From positions 186,001-250,000 of the forward strand of contig NZ_QOLA01000009.1 in the NCBI RefSeq assembly GCF_003324565.1: 64,000 nucleotides of DNA, written 5' to 3'. Numbering within the stretch: the first letter of the stretch is position 1; every line of letters starts with the position of its first letter. This stretch comes from Streptomyces sp. SDr-06 (GTDB lineage Bacteria > Actinomycetota > Actinomycetes > Streptomycetales > Streptomycetaceae). Shown piece by piece: positions 26,692 to 35,442 of this stretch. Made by a program: the position numbers and the translations under genes. Below the pieces are notes generated by a model. It did no database searches. It was not told where the DNA came from and saw only the letters and a program-made list of their open reading frames with translations.

Positions 26692-26713
26692 CGGAGCCCC
26701 ATGCAGGCTCCGC
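26692..26713 (+). promoter_or_regulatory. Leader hairpin after the ilvB leader peptide
   Basis: GCGGAGCC-CATGCA-GGCTCCGC, a perfect 8-bp stem that starts two bases after the leader stop codon. It is a likely pause or competing structure in attenuation of ilvBNC. Confidence 0.6.
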
Positions 26714-26732
26714 AGACCGCACCCGACGCGCT

Positions 26733-26766
26733 CCCCTCGCTTGCCTCACGGCACGAGGGGTTTTTT
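26733..26766 (+). terminator. Attenuator terminator of ilvBNC
   Basis: CCCCTCG (26733-26739) pairs with CGAGGGG (26754-26760), with an inner TGCC/GGCA stem, followed at once by TTTTTT (26761-26766). A T run of this kind is rare in this window, which makes it a strong intrinsic terminator, 81 bases ahead of the ilvB start. Confidence 0.85.
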
Positions 26767-26847
26767 GTTGCACTGGCACCCCTCAAGCACCACAGCGATC
26801 TCGACCAAACCCCCGCAAAAACCCTCAGCTTCGAGAAGAGAATGCCG

Positions 26848-28710
26848 ATGACCGAGCAGGCCACCGGGGCCCACCATCCGCAGCCGCGGCCCCGTAACGG
26901 CGGACACCAGTCCGCGACCGTTGAGCACGTCACGGGCGCGAAGTCCCTCATCCGTTCTCTCGAGGAAGTCGGGGCGGAGGTCGTGTTCGGGATTCCGGGC
27001 GGCGCCATCCTGCCGGCGTACGACCCGATGATGGACTCCACCCGGGTCCGTCACGTGCTGGTGCGGCACGAGCAGGGCGCGGGGCACGCGGCCACGGGGT
27101 ATGCCCAGGCCACCGGCAAGGTCGGGGTGTGCATGGCGACGTCGGGGCCGGGCGCCACCAACCTGGTGACGCCGATCGCGGACGCGCACATGGATTCGGT
27201 GCCGCTGGTCGCGATCACCGGTCAGGTCTCCTCCAAGGCGATCGGTACGGACGCCTTCCAGGAGGCGGACATCGTCGGCATCACGATGCCGATCACCAAG
27301 CACAACTTCCTGGTCACCAAGGCGGAGGACATCCCGCGGACCATCGCCGAGGCGTTCCACATCGCCTCGACGGGCCGTCCGGGCCCGGTCCTGGTCGACA
27401 TCGCCAAGGACGCCCTCCAGGCGCAGACCACCTTCGCCTGGCCGCCGCAGACCGACCTGCCGGGCTACCGGCCGGTCACCAAGCCGCACGCCAAGCAGAT
27501 CCGCGAGGCCGCCAAGCTGATCGTGGCGGCCAAGCGCCCGGTCCTGTACGTCGGCGGCGGCGTCCTGAAGTCCGGCGCGACCGCCGAGCTGAAGGTCCTC
27601 GCGGAGCTCACCGGAGCGCCCGTCACCACCACCCTGATGGCGCTCGGCGCCTTCCCCGACAGCCACCCGCTGCACGTGGGAATGCCCGGCATGCACGGTG
27701 CGGTCACCGCCGTCACCGCGCTGCAGAAGTCGGACCTGCTCATCGCGCTCGGCACCCGCTTCGACGACCGCGTCACCGGCAAGCTGGACAGCTTCGCGCC
27801 ATTCGCCAAGGTCATCCACGCGGACATCGACCCGGCCGAGATCGGCAAGAACCGCGAGGTCGACGTCCCGATCGTGGGTGACGCCCGCGAGGTCATCGCC
27901 GACCTGGTCCAGGCCGTCCAGGCCGAGTACTCCGAGGGCCACAAGGGCGACTACAGCGCCTGGTGGAAGGACCTCAACCGGTGGCGCGAGACGTACCCGC
28001 TGGGCTACGACGAGCCGAACGACGGCACGCTGTCGCCGCAGCGGGTCATCCAGCGCATCGGTGAGCTGGCGGACCCGGACACCATCTACGCGGCCGGGGT
28101 CGGCCAGCACCAGATGTGGGCCGCGCACTTCGTGAACTACGAACTGCCCGCCACCTGGCTGAACTCGGGCGGCGCCGGGACCATGGGCTACGCGGTCCCG
28201 GCCGCGATGGGCGCCAAGGCCGGTCAGCCGGACCGGATGGTCTGGGCGATCGACGGCGACGGCTGCTTCCAGATGACCAACCAGGAACTGACCACCTGCG
28301 CGCTGAACAACATCCCGATCAAGGTCGCCATCATCAACAACGGTGCGCTCGGGATGGTCCGCCAGTGGCAGACCCTGTTCTACAACCAGCGCTACTCCAA
28401 CACGGTGCTGCACTCCGGTCCGGAGGACGGCGTCGCCGCCGAGGGCAAGCCGAGCGGCGGCACCCGTGTCCCGGACTTCGTCAAGCTGTCCGAGGCGATG
28501 GGCTGCTACGCGATCCGCTGTGAGCGTCCCGAGGACCTGGACAAGGTCATCGAGGAGGCGAACTCGATCAACGACCGTCCGGTCGTGATCGACTTCATCG
28601 TCCACGAGGACGCGCAGGTGTGGCCGATGGTCGCCGCCGGCACCTCCAACGACGAGGTCATGGCCGCCCGCGGCGTCCGCCCCGACTTCGGCGACAACGA
28701 AGACGACTGA
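26848..28710 (+). CDS. ilvB: Acetolactate synthase large (catalytic) subunit
   Basis: A 620-residue thiamine-diphosphate enzyme. It condenses two pyruvates to acetolactate, or pyruvate with 2-ketobutyrate, as the first common step to valine, leucine and isoleucine. Motifs: FGIPGGAILPAYD, RHEQGAGHAATGYAQATGK with the catalytic glutamate, GPGATNLVTPIADA, and the ThDP/Mg site IDGDGCFQMTNQELTTC with MVRQWQ for FAD and herbicide-site residues. ATG 26848 (MTEQATGAHH) is preferred for spacing from GAAGAGA; ATG 26842 is two codons earlier. First gene of ilvBNC, controlled by the attenuator at 26649-26766. Confidence 0.96.
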   Translation: MTEQATGAHHPQPRPRNGGHQSATVEHVTGAKSLIRSLEEVGAEVVFGIPGGAILPAYDPMMDSTRVRHVLVRHEQGAGHAATGYAQATGKVGVCMATSGPGATNLVTPIADAHMDSVPLVAITGQVSSKAIGTDAFQEADIVGITMPITKHNFLVTKAEDIPRTIAEAFHIASTGRPGPVLVDIAKDALQAQTTFAWPPQTDLPGYRPVTKPHAKQIREAAKLIVAAKRPVLYVGGGVLKSGATAELKVLAELTGAPVTTTLMALGAFPDSHPLHVGMPGMHGAVTAVTALQKSDLLIALGTRFDDRVTGKLDSFAPFAKVIHADIDPAEIGKNREVDVPIVGDAREVIADLVQAVQAEYSEGHKGDYSAWWKDLNRWRETYPLGYDEPNDGTLSPQRVIQRIGELADPDTIYAAGVGQHQMWAAHFVNYELPATWLNSGGAGTMGYAVPAAMGAKAGQPDRMVWAIDGDGCFQMTNQELTTCALNNIPIKVAIINNGALGMVRQWQTLFYNQRYSNTVLHSGPEDGVAAEGKPSGGTRVPDFVKLSEAMGCYAIRCERPEDLDKVIEEANSINDRPVVIDFIVHEDAQVWPMVAAGTSNDEVMAARGVRPDFGDNEDD

Positions 28711-28736
28711 GAGCTGTAGGAAGAGGTAAGAGGCTC

Positions 28737-29264
28737 ATGTCCACCAAGCACACGCTCTCGGTCCTGGTCGAGAACACCCCCGGCATCCTCGCCCGGATCG
28801 CCGCCCTGTTCTCCCGCCGCGGCTTCAACATCGACTCGCTCGCGGTCGGTGTCACCGAGCACCCCGACATCTCCCGCATCACCATCGTGGTCAATGTCGA
28901 GGACCTGCCCCTGGAGCAGGTGACCAAGCAGCTCAACAAGCTCGTCAACGTCCTGAAGATCGTCGAACTCGAGCCCAGCGCTGCGATCCAGCGCGAGCTC
29001 GTCCTGGTGAAGGTGCGTGCCGACAACGAAACGCGCTCCCAGATCGTCGAGATCGTCCAGCTGTTCCGCGCCAAGACCGTGGACGTCTCGCCCGAGGCCG
29101 TGACCATCGAGGCCACCGGCGGCGCCGACAAGCTGGAGGCCATGCTGAAGATGCTGGAGCAGTTCGGCATCAAGGAGCTCGTCCAGTCCGGCACGATCGC
29201 CATAGGGCGCGGCGCCCGGTCCATCACGGACCGCTCGCTGCGCGCCCTGGACCGCAGCGCCTGA
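28737..29264 (+). CDS. ilvN: Acetolactate synthase small (regulatory) subunit
   Basis: A 175-residue regulatory subunit that activates IlvB and gives valine feedback inhibition. The N-terminal ACT domain reads LSVLVENTPGILARIAALFSRRG followed by FNIDSLAVG, the valine-binding site. The C-terminal domain ends with FGIKELVQSGTIAIGRG. AAGAGG precedes ATG 28737, 26 bases after the ilvB stop. Confidence 0.97.
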   Translation: MSTKHTLSVLVENTPGILARIAALFSRRGFNIDSLAVGVTEHPDISRITIVVNVEDLPLEQVTKQLNKLVNVLKIVELEPSAAIQRELVLVKVRADNETRSQIVEIVQLFRAKTVDVSPEAVTIEATGGADKLEAMLKMLEQFGIKELVQSGTIAIGRGARSITDRSLRALDRSA

Positions 29265-29291
29265 GCCCTCGCCGACCCGGGCCTGACCCGC

Positions 29292-29338
29292 CCGTATCGC
29301 GAGACTCACCCATTCCTCACTCACCCCCACCGATACGG
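29292..29338 (+). promoter_or_regulatory. Inverted repeat between ilvN and ilvC
   Basis: CCGTATCG (29292-29299) is the exact complement of CGATACGG (29331-29338), separated by 31 bases. It could be a weak processing or termination structure, or part of a secondary ilvC promoter. Confidence 0.4.
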
Positions 29339-29373
29339 TGGACGCAACACCAGCACACCAAGGAGATATCCCA

Positions 29374-30375
29374 GTGGCCGAGCTGTTCTACGACGACGAT
29401 GCCGACCTGTCCATCATCCAGGGCCGCAAGGTCGCGGTGATCGGTTACGGCAGCCAGGGCCACGCCCACGCGCTGTCGCTCCGTGACTCGGGTGTCGACG
29501 TCCGCGTCGGTCTGCACGAGGGCTCCAAGTCCAAGGCGAAGGCCGAGGAGCAGGGCCTGCGCGTGGTGACGCCGTCCGAGGCCGCGGCCGAGGCCGACGT
29601 CATCATGATCCTGGTCCCGGACCCGATCCAGGCCCAGGTCTACGAGGAGTCCATCAAGGACAACCTGAAGGACGGCGACGCGCTCTTCTTCGGCCACGGC
29701 CTGAACATCCGCTTCGGCTTCATCAAGCCCCCGGCCAACGTGACCGTCGCGATGGTCGCGCCCAAGGGCCCCGGTCACCTGGTGCGCCGTCAGTACGAGG
29801 AGGGCCGCGGCGTTCCGTGCATCGTGGCCGTCGAGCAGGACCCGCAGGGCAACGGCCTGGCGCTGGCGCTCTCGTACGCCAAGGGCATCGGCGGCACCCG
29901 GGCCGGCGTCATCAAGACGACGTTCACCGAGGAGACCGAGACCGACCTGTTCGGTGAGCAGGCCGTGCTGTGCGGTGGTACCGCGGCGCTGGTCAAGGCG
30001 GGCTTCGAGACGCTGACCGAGGCCGGTTACCAGCCGGAGATCGCGTACTTCGAGTGCCTGCACGAGCTGAAGCTGATCGTGGACCTCATGTACGAGGGCG
30101 GTCTGGAGAAGATGCGCTGGTCGATCTCGGAGACCGCGGAGTGGGGCGACTACGTCACCGGTCCGCGCATCATCACCGCCGACACCAAGGCCGAGATGAA
30201 GAAGGTCCTCGCCGAGATCCAGGACGGCACGTTCGCCAAGAACTGGATGGACGAGTACCACGGCGGCCTGAAGAAGTACAACGAGTACAAGACGCAGGAC
30301 TCCGAGCACCTCCTGGAGACCACCGGCAAGGAGCTGCGCAAGCTCATGAGCTGGGTGCAGAACGACGAGGCGTAA
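29374..30375 (+). CDS. ilvC: Ketol-acid reductoisomerase (NADP+), class I
   Basis: A 333-residue enzyme that isomerises and reduces acetolactate to dihydroxyvalerate, the second step of branched-chain synthesis. The Rossmann motif is VAVIGYGSQGHAHALSLRDS. The metal-site part includes EETETDLFGEQAVLCGG and YFECLHELKLIVDLMYEGG; SETAEWGDYVTGPR is also conserved. The size is that of the short class I form. GTG 29374 follows AGGAGA. It is the last ilvBNC gene: a long hairpin follows. Confidence 0.97.
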   Translation: MAELFYDDDADLSIIQGRKVAVIGYGSQGHAHALSLRDSGVDVRVGLHEGSKSKAKAEEQGLRVVTPSEAAAEADVIMILVPDPIQAQVYEESIKDNLKDGDALFFGHGLNIRFGFIKPPANVTVAMVAPKGPGHLVRRQYEEGRGVPCIVAVEQDPQGNGLALALSYAKGIGGTRAGVIKTTFTEETETDLFGEQAVLCGGTAALVKAGFETLTEAGYQPEIAYFECLHELKLIVDLMYEGGLEKMRWSISETAEWGDYVTGPRIITADTKAEMKKVLAEIQDGTFAKNWMDEYHGGLKKYNEYKTQDSEHLLETTGKELRKLMSWVQNDEA

Positions 30376-30382
30376 GCCGTAC

Positions 30383-30425
30383 GTCGGCGGGGCCGGGCAC
30401 GCTCTTCGTGTCCGGCCCCGCCGAC
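30383..30425 (+). terminator. Strong hairpin after ilvC
   Basis: GTCGGCGGGGCCGG (30383-30396) pairs with CCGGCCCCGCCGAC (30412-30425), a perfect 14-bp stem with a 15-base loop, eight bases after the ilvC stop. No T run. Confidence 0.8.
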
Positions 30426-30678
30426 CCCTGCGCGACCATGGACACCACGTCCAACCCCCATCGGGTGATCCTGCCTTCGTGGCGGAAAACCATGGGGGGA
30501 GCAGCACTACACTGCTCAGCAACACAAACGCGTCAGGCCCACAGCGTCGTGCGTCTTCCACGCGGCACAGCGACCCCGAGGAATTGCCGGCACGCCCCGA
30601 AATTCCCCGGCGCCGCTGCCCCTCCACCGCCTGCGGCCGTCGGGACGGCCGTCCGCAAAGGATTCAGTGAGGACCCAC
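30426..30678 (+). other. serA upstream region
   Basis: No gene is seen between the ilvC terminator and serA. TACACT at 30508-30513, inside GAGCAG...CTGCTC, could be a -10 box, which would give serA an untranslated leader of about 160 bases. I see no leader peptide or riboswitch motif. Confidence 0.45.
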
Positions 30679-32271
30679 GTGAGCTCGAAACCTGTCGTAC
30701 TCATCGCTGAAGAGCTGTCGCCCGCCACCGTCGACGCCCTGGGGCCGGACTTCGAGATCCGGCACTGCAACGGAGCCGACCGCGCGGAACTGCTGCCCGC
30801 CATCGCCGATGTCGACGCGATCCTGATCCGCTCGGCCACCAAGGTCGACGCCGAGGCCATCGCCGCCGCGAGGAAGCTGAGGGTCGTCGCCCGCGCGGGA
30901 GTCGGCCTCGACAACGTCGACGTGTCCGCCGCCACCAAGGCCGGCGTGATGGTCGTGAACGCCCCGACCTCCAACATCGTCACCGCGGCCGAGCTCGCCT
31001 GCGGTCTCCTGGTCGCCACCGCGCGCAACATCCCGCAGGCCAACACCGCGCTCAAGAACGGCGAGTGGAAGCGGAACAAGTACACCGGCGTCGAGCTCAG
31101 CGAGAAGACCCTCGGCGTCGTCGGCCTCGGCCGCATCGGTGTCCTGGTCGCGCAGCGCATGTCGGCCTTCGGCATGAAGATCGTCGCGTACGACCCCTAT
31201 GTGCAGCCCGCGCGCGCCGCCCAGATGGGCGTCAAGCTCCTCTCCCTCGACGAGCTGCTCGAAGTCTCCGACTTCATCACCGTGCATCTGCCCAAGACCC
31301 CCGAGACGCTCGGCCTGATCGGCGACGAGGCGCTGCACAAGGTGCAGCCGCACGTGCGGATCGTGAACGCGGCGCGCGGCGGCATCGTGGACGAGGCCGC
31401 GCTGTACTCCGCCCTCAAGGAGGGCCGCGTCGCGGGCGCCGGTCTGGACGTGTACGCGAAGGAGCCCTGCACGGACTCCCCGCTCTTCGAGCTCGACCAG
31501 GTCGTCTGCACCCCGCACCTGGGCGCCTCCACCGACGAGGCCCAGGAGAAGGCGGGCATCGCCGTCGCCAAGTCCGTGCGCCTCGCGCTCGCGGGCGAGC
31601 TGGTGCCGGACGCGGTCAACGTCCAGGGCGGCGTGATCGCCGAGGACGTCAAGCCGGGCCTGCCGCTCGCCGAGCGCCTGGGCCGGATCTTCACGGCGCT
31701 CGCGGGCGAGGTCGCGGTCCGCCTCGACGTCGAGGTGTACGGCGAGCTCACCCAGCACGACGTCAAGGTGCTCGAACTCAGCGCGCTCAAGGGCGTGTTC
31801 GAGGACGTGGTGGACGAGACGGTGTCCTACGTCAACGCGCCGCTCTTCGCGCAGGAGCGCGGCGTCGAGGTCCGCCTCACCACGTCGAGCGAGTCGCCCA
31901 ACCACCGCAACGTGGTGACCGTGCGCGGCACCCTGTCGGGCGGCGAGGAGGTCTCGGTCTCGGGCACCCTGGCCGGTCCCAAGCACCTCCAGAAGGTCGT
32001 CGCGATCGGTGAGTTCGACGTGGACCTGGCGCTCGCGGACCACATGATCGTGCTGCGTTACGAGGACCGCCCCGGCGTGGTCGGCGCGGTGGGCCGGGTC
32101 CTCGGCGAGGCCGGGCTCAACATCGCCGGGATGCAGGTCTCCCGCGCGGAGGAGGGCGGCGAGGCGCTCGCCGTGCTGACCGTGGACGACACCATCCCGC
32201 AGAACGTGCTGACCGAGGTCGCCGAGGAGATCGGCGCCAACTCGGCCCGCTCGGTCAACCTGACCGACTGA
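30679..32271 (+). CDS. serA: D-3-phosphoglycerate dehydrogenase
   Basis: A 530-residue long-form enzyme catalysing the first step of serine synthesis (3-phosphoglycerate to 3-phosphohydroxypyruvate, NAD+). Rossmann motif LGVVGLGRIGVLVAQR; catalytic Arg in VNAARGGIVDE, Glu in DVYAKEP and His in TPHLGASTDEA. An intervening domain (about 315-445) and a C-terminal ACT domain (VLRYEDRPGVVGAVGRVLG) give the serine-regulated actinobacterial architecture. GTG 30679 follows TGAGGA; GTG 30667 is in frame but has no site of its own. Own promoter is likely, as ilvC ends in a strong hairpin. Confidence 0.96.
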   Translation: MSSKPVVLIAEELSPATVDALGPDFEIRHCNGADRAELLPAIADVDAILIRSATKVDAEAIAAARKLRVVARAGVGLDNVDVSAATKAGVMVVNAPTSNIVTAAELACGLLVATARNIPQANTALKNGEWKRNKYTGVELSEKTLGVVGLGRIGVLVAQRMSAFGMKIVAYDPYVQPARAAQMGVKLLSLDELLEVSDFITVHLPKTPETLGLIGDEALHKVQPHVRIVNAARGGIVDEAALYSALKEGRVAGAGLDVYAKEPCTDSPLFELDQVVCTPHLGASTDEAQEKAGIAVAKSVRLALAGELVPDAVNVQGGVIAEDVKPGLPLAERLGRIFTALAGEVAVRLDVEVYGELTQHDVKVLELSALKGVFEDVVDETVSYVNAPLFAQERGVEVRLTTSSESPNHRNVVTVRGTLSGGEEVSVSGTLAGPKHLQKVVAIGEFDVDLALADHMIVLRYEDRPGVVGAVGRVLGEAGLNIAGMQVSRAEEGGEALAVLTVDDTIPQNVLTEVAEEIGANSARSVNLTD

Positions 32272-32320
32272 CCCCGGGGCCGAGCCCCCGAGGTCCCGCG
32301 GCTCCCGTACCCGGCCCGCG

Positions 32321-32370
32321 GACATCCGTAGACGCTTGTCTTAGACGGATGTCTGCATGCCGGGTACGCT
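32321..32370 (+). promoter_or_regulatory. Nested palindrome overlapping a leaderless TetR promoter
   Basis: GACATCCGT (32321-32329) and ACGGATGTC (32345-32353) are exact inverted arms. Inside and after them are AGACgcttGTCT (32330-32341) and AGACggatGTCT (32343-32354). TAGACG at 32342-32347 may be the -35 and TACGCT at 32365-32370 the -10 (17-base gap), six bases ahead of the ATG. Likely an autoregulatory operator. Confidence 0.6.
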
Positions 32371-32376
32371 GCTGTC

Positions 32377-32970
32377 ATGGGACACCGTGAGGATCTGCTC
32401 GAAGGCGCCAAGCGCTGCCTGCTGGAGAAGGGCTACGCCCGCACCACCGCGCGCGACATCGTCGCCGAGTCCGGCACCAATCTGGCCTCCATCGGCTACC
32501 ACTACGGCTCCAAGGAGGCCCTGCTCAACCTGGCCTTCCTGAAGCTGACCGAGGAGTGGGGCGACGCGGTCGCCGAGGCGCGGCAGGGCGACGGCGCGCG
32601 CGAGGAGCTCCCCCCGCTGGAACGCTTCGAGCGGGGCTGGGCCCAGGTCATCGACTCCTACGAGCAGAGCCGCCCGGTCTGGAAGCTCCAGATGGAGATC
32701 GTCTCCCGCATCGACAGCGACCCCGAGCTCCAGAAGGCGCTCGCGGGGCCGCAGTTGGAGGGGCGCAAGGGCCTCGCCGAGGGCTTCCTCGGCATCGACG
32801 AGGAGGCCGACCCGGAGCGGGCCCGGCTCGCCGGAACCTTCTACCAGGCGCTGCTGGCCGGAGTGATGGTGCAGTGGATGGTCGACCCGGAGACCGCGCC
32901 CTCGGCGCAGGACCTGACGGAGGGTCTGAAGATCGTCATGGGGCTGGACAGCGACGGGGAGCGGGGCTGA
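32377..32970 (+). CDS. TetR/AcrR-family regulator
   Basis: A 197-residue repressor. The helix-turn-helix is AKRCLLEKGYARTTARDIVAES followed by GTNLASIGYHYGSKEALLN. The C-terminal ligand domain (ERFERGWAQVIDSYEQSRPVWKL...) is of the kind seen in regulators of drug or fatty-acid genes. No ribosome site lies before ATG 32377; a -10 box six bases upstream suggests a leaderless message. The palindrome at 32321-32354 is a likely self-operator. No obvious target gene lies next to it. Confidence 0.92.
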   Translation: MGHREDLLEGAKRCLLEKGYARTTARDIVAESGTNLASIGYHYGSKEALLNLAFLKLTEEWGDAVAEARQGDGAREELPPLERFERGWAQVIDSYEQSRPVWKLQMEIVSRIDSDPELQKALAGPQLEGRKGLAEGFLGIDEEADPERARLAGTFYQALLAGVMVQWMVDPETAPSAQDLTEGLKIVMGLDSDGERG

Positions 32971-32992
32971 GGGGTGAGGTCCCGCGGTTCGG

Positions 32993-33082
32993 CCCGGGTC
33001 GGCATGGCAGCGGGACAGGGCCCTGCGGCGGCGGGTCTCAAGGGTGCGGGGTTGGCCGGTCAAAGCCCTCTGCCGACCCGGG
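32993..33082. repeat. 12-bp inverted repeat with 66-base spacer
   Basis: CCCGGGTCGGCA (32993-33004) and TGCCGACCCGGG (33071-33082) are exact complements in the gap between the convergent TetR and PucR-type genes. Could fold into a long stem-loop ending both transcripts. Confidence 0.55.
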
Positions 33083-33091
33083 AGTTGACCG

Positions 33092-34249
33092 TCACAGGCG
33101 CGCGGCCTTGAGAGCCATGTGCAGCAGCAGCCGGTCCTCGCCCCGGTCCAGGTCGAGGCCGGTGAGGTGCTCCACCCGGGACAGCCGGTAGTAGAGCGTC
33201 TGGCGGTGCACGCCGAGGGCCGCCGCCGCGCGTCCCGCCTGGCCCGCGTGGTCGAGGAACACCTCGGCGGTGCGGGCGAGTTCGGTGTGGGCCGGGACCA
33301 ACAGGGCCCGTACGCACGGGTCTTGACCACGCCCCGACGGCAGGGCGGTCAGCAGGCGGTACGGGCCGATGTCCGACCACTGGGCGACCGGGCCGAGCCG
33401 GGGCTCGGCAAGTGCCGCACGGACGGCGGCGGTCGCCTCCCGCAGGGCCAGGGCGAGGTCGCCGAGACCGCGGCGGGCCACCGCCACCCCGGCGGCCGCA
33501 CCGCTCCCGGCGTCCCCGCGCAGCCGCTCCGCCGCGGTCCTGGCCGGTGCGAGCGCCTCCGCCGAACGCAGCCGCACCAGGGCGGCGAGCCCCTCGGCGC
33601 CGGAGTCGGCCGGGCCCCACGGCACCGTGCACACCGCCGCCGCGCCCGGCACCGTACGGGCCGAGGGGGCGTCCTTCGCGGGCCAGGGGGCGACGCACAC
33701 CAGCGCGTGCAGTCCCTCCGCGTCGGGGCCGAGCGCCGTCTGCAACGCGGCGGTCGCGGTGTCGCGCTGCCAGCCGCCCCCGGCGGTCAGCGCCGCCCGG
33801 AACTCGCGCGAGAGGTCGGCGCCGGCCTGCGCCTCGTCCGCGAGCAGCCCCCCGATCCTGGCGGCCACCTCCATCGCCGCGGCGAGCTTGTCCTCGGCCG
33901 GGCCGGGCTCGGCGTCGAGCAGCCAGACGTATCCGAGGGCGACGCCCCGGTGGCGTACCGGAAGACAGATCCGGCCACGGAAGACCCCCGCGTCGGGCGC
34001 GGCCGGGATGCGGACCGGGCCGGTGGCGCGGGTGATGCCGAAGCCCTCGAACCAGGCCCGGACGGCGGGCGTCGACTTGCGGGTCAGGATCGAGCGGGTG
34101 CGCACCGGGTCCATGGCCGTGTCGTCGTCGGAGTCGTGGGCGCCGAAGGCGATGAGCCCGAAGTCCCGGTTCTCCAGCGTCGCCGGGGCGCCGAGCAGCG
34201 CCGAGATTTCATCGACCAGATCCTGGTAGTCGCCCTTCACACCGGCCAT
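33092..34249 (-). CDS. PucR/CdaR-type regulator, probable regulator of proline catabolism
   Basis: A 385-residue regulator. The N-terminal part is a sensor-like domain starting DYQDLVDEISALLGAPATLENRDFG. The C-terminus holds the PucR helix-turn-helix: TAEVFLDHAGQAGRAAAALGVHRQ then TLYYRLSRVEHLTGLDL. It is divergent from the proline dehydrogenase gene and separated from it by 203 bases; PucR-family PutR regulators activate proline catabolism in other bacteria. That role is inferred from place and family. ATG 34249 gives MAGVKGDYQ and a family-like N-terminus. Confidence 0.9.
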   Translation of the reverse strand: MAGVKGDYQDLVDEISALLGAPATLENRDFGLIAFGAHDSDDDTAMDPVRTRSILTRKSTPAVRAWFEGFGITRATGPVRIPAAPDAGVFRGRICLPVRHRGVALGYVWLLDAEPGPAEDKLAAAMEVAARIGGLLADEAQAGADLSREFRAALTAGGGWQRDTATAALQTALGPDAEGLHALVCVAPWPAKDAPSARTVPGAAAVCTVPWGPADSGAEGLAALVRLRSAEALAPARTAAERLRGDAGSGAAAGVAVARRGLGDLALALREATAAVRAALAEPRLGPVAQWSDIGPYRLLTALPSGRGQDPCVRALLVPAHTELARTAEVFLDHAGQAGRAAAALGVHRQTLYYRLSRVEHLTGLDLDRGEDRLLLHMALKAARL

Positions 34250-34452
34250 TCTCGCTCATCCAGGGAGGCGCTTCAGACATGTGTATGAGATCTGGGCCAC
34301 GGATGCGTGACAGCTGTCGATGGCAGAGGATCGGGGAGATCCTTAGGTTTCACGGTGGTTCTCCGTGCCGTTACCGGTTCGCCCGAAAGACGTCCATCGT
34401 CCTCGCGGCCCAGGTCACGGCCCTCGTCTAGTTCTTTCCGTGGAGGTGCCCC
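34250..34452. promoter_or_regulatory. Divergent control region of the proline genes
   Basis: Contains two small palindromes, GGATC-GGGGA-GATCC (34328-34342) and CACGG-TGGTTCT-CCGTG (34351-34367). Either could be the binding site of the adjacent PucR-type regulator. Confidence 0.45.
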
Positions 34453-35379
34453 GTGCTGGGTCCCGTGATCCTCGCCGCTTCGCGCAGCGTCAAGATGCGC
34501 AAGCTTGTTTCGGCCGCCCCGGTGACCAAGCCCGTGGTGAACCGGTTCATCCCCGGTGAGACCGTCGACCAGGTCGTGCCGATCGTCGAGGAGACCGTCG
34601 GCAAGGGCCTGGAGCTGACCCTGGACGTGGTGGGCGAGGACATCACCACCCCCGAGCAGGCCGCCCACGCCCGCGACGCCTACCTGGAGCTCATCGAGCG
34701 CCTCAAGGAGCTCGGCCACGGCACCAAGGCCGAGATGTCGGTGAAGCTCTCCATGTTCGGGCAGGCGCTGGAGGGCGGCCACGAGCTGGCCCTCGCCAAC
34801 GTGCGCCCGGTCGTCGAGGCCGCCGCCGCGATCGGCACCACGGTCACCCTGGACGCCGAGGACCACACCACCCTCGACTCGATGTTCGCCATCCACGAGG
34901 AGCTGCGGAAGGACTTCCCGCAGACCGGCTGCGTCATCCAGGCCTACCTGTTCCGCACCGAGGCCGACGCCCGCCGCCTCGCCGCGAACGGCAGCCGGGT
35001 GCGTATCGTGAAGGGCGCCTACAAGGAGCCCGCCGAGGTCGCGTACCAGGACAAGCGCGAGATCGACAAGGCGTACGTCCGGATCCTGAGGATCCTGATG
35101 GAGGGCGAGGGCTACCCGATGATCGGGTCCCACGACCCGCGCCTGATAGCCATCGGGCAGGAGCTCGCCCGGCGCGCCGGGCGCAAGCTGGACGAGTACG
35201 AGTTCCAGATGCTGTACGGGATCCGCGGCGAGGAGCACCTCCGGCTCGCCGCCGAGGGCCACCGGATGCGCGTCTACACCGCGTACGGCACCGACTGGTA
35301 CGGCTACTTCATGCGGCGCCTCGCGGAGAAGCCGGCCAACCTGCTGTTCTTCGTCCGCTCGATGATCACCAAGAACTAG
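34453..35379 (+). CDS. Proline dehydrogenase
   Basis: A 308-residue FAD enzyme oxidising proline to pyrroline-5-carboxylate, a monofunctional PRODH barrel. Conserved parts are LTLDVVGEDITTPEQA, SVKLSMFG, VTLDAEDHTTLDSM, CVIQAYLFRTEADA, RIVKGAYKEPAEVAY, GSHDPRLI, and YEFQMLYGIR; the C-terminal YTAYGTDWYGYFMRRLAEKP is the flavin/substrate end. GTG 34453 follows GTGGAGGT. It forms an operon with the dehydrogenase gene 63 bases downstream. Confidence 0.95.
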   Translation: MLGPVILAASRSVKMRKLVSAAPVTKPVVNRFIPGETVDQVVPIVEETVGKGLELTLDVVGEDITTPEQAAHARDAYLELIERLKELGHGTKAEMSVKLSMFGQALEGGHELALANVRPVVEAAAAIGTTVTLDAEDHTTLDSMFAIHEELRKDFPQTGCVIQAYLFRTEADARRLAANGSRVRIVKGAYKEPAEVAYQDKREIDKAYVRILRILMEGEGYPMIGSHDPRLIAIGQELARRAGRKLDEYEFQMLYGIRGEEHLRLAAEGHRMRVYTAYGTDWYGYFMRRLAEKPANLLFFVRSMITKN

Positions 35380-35442
35380 ATTTTCGGACAGGCCCAGAGC
35401 CTCCGTTCAACCGAACACCCCTCACAAAGGAGTCAAGGAATC

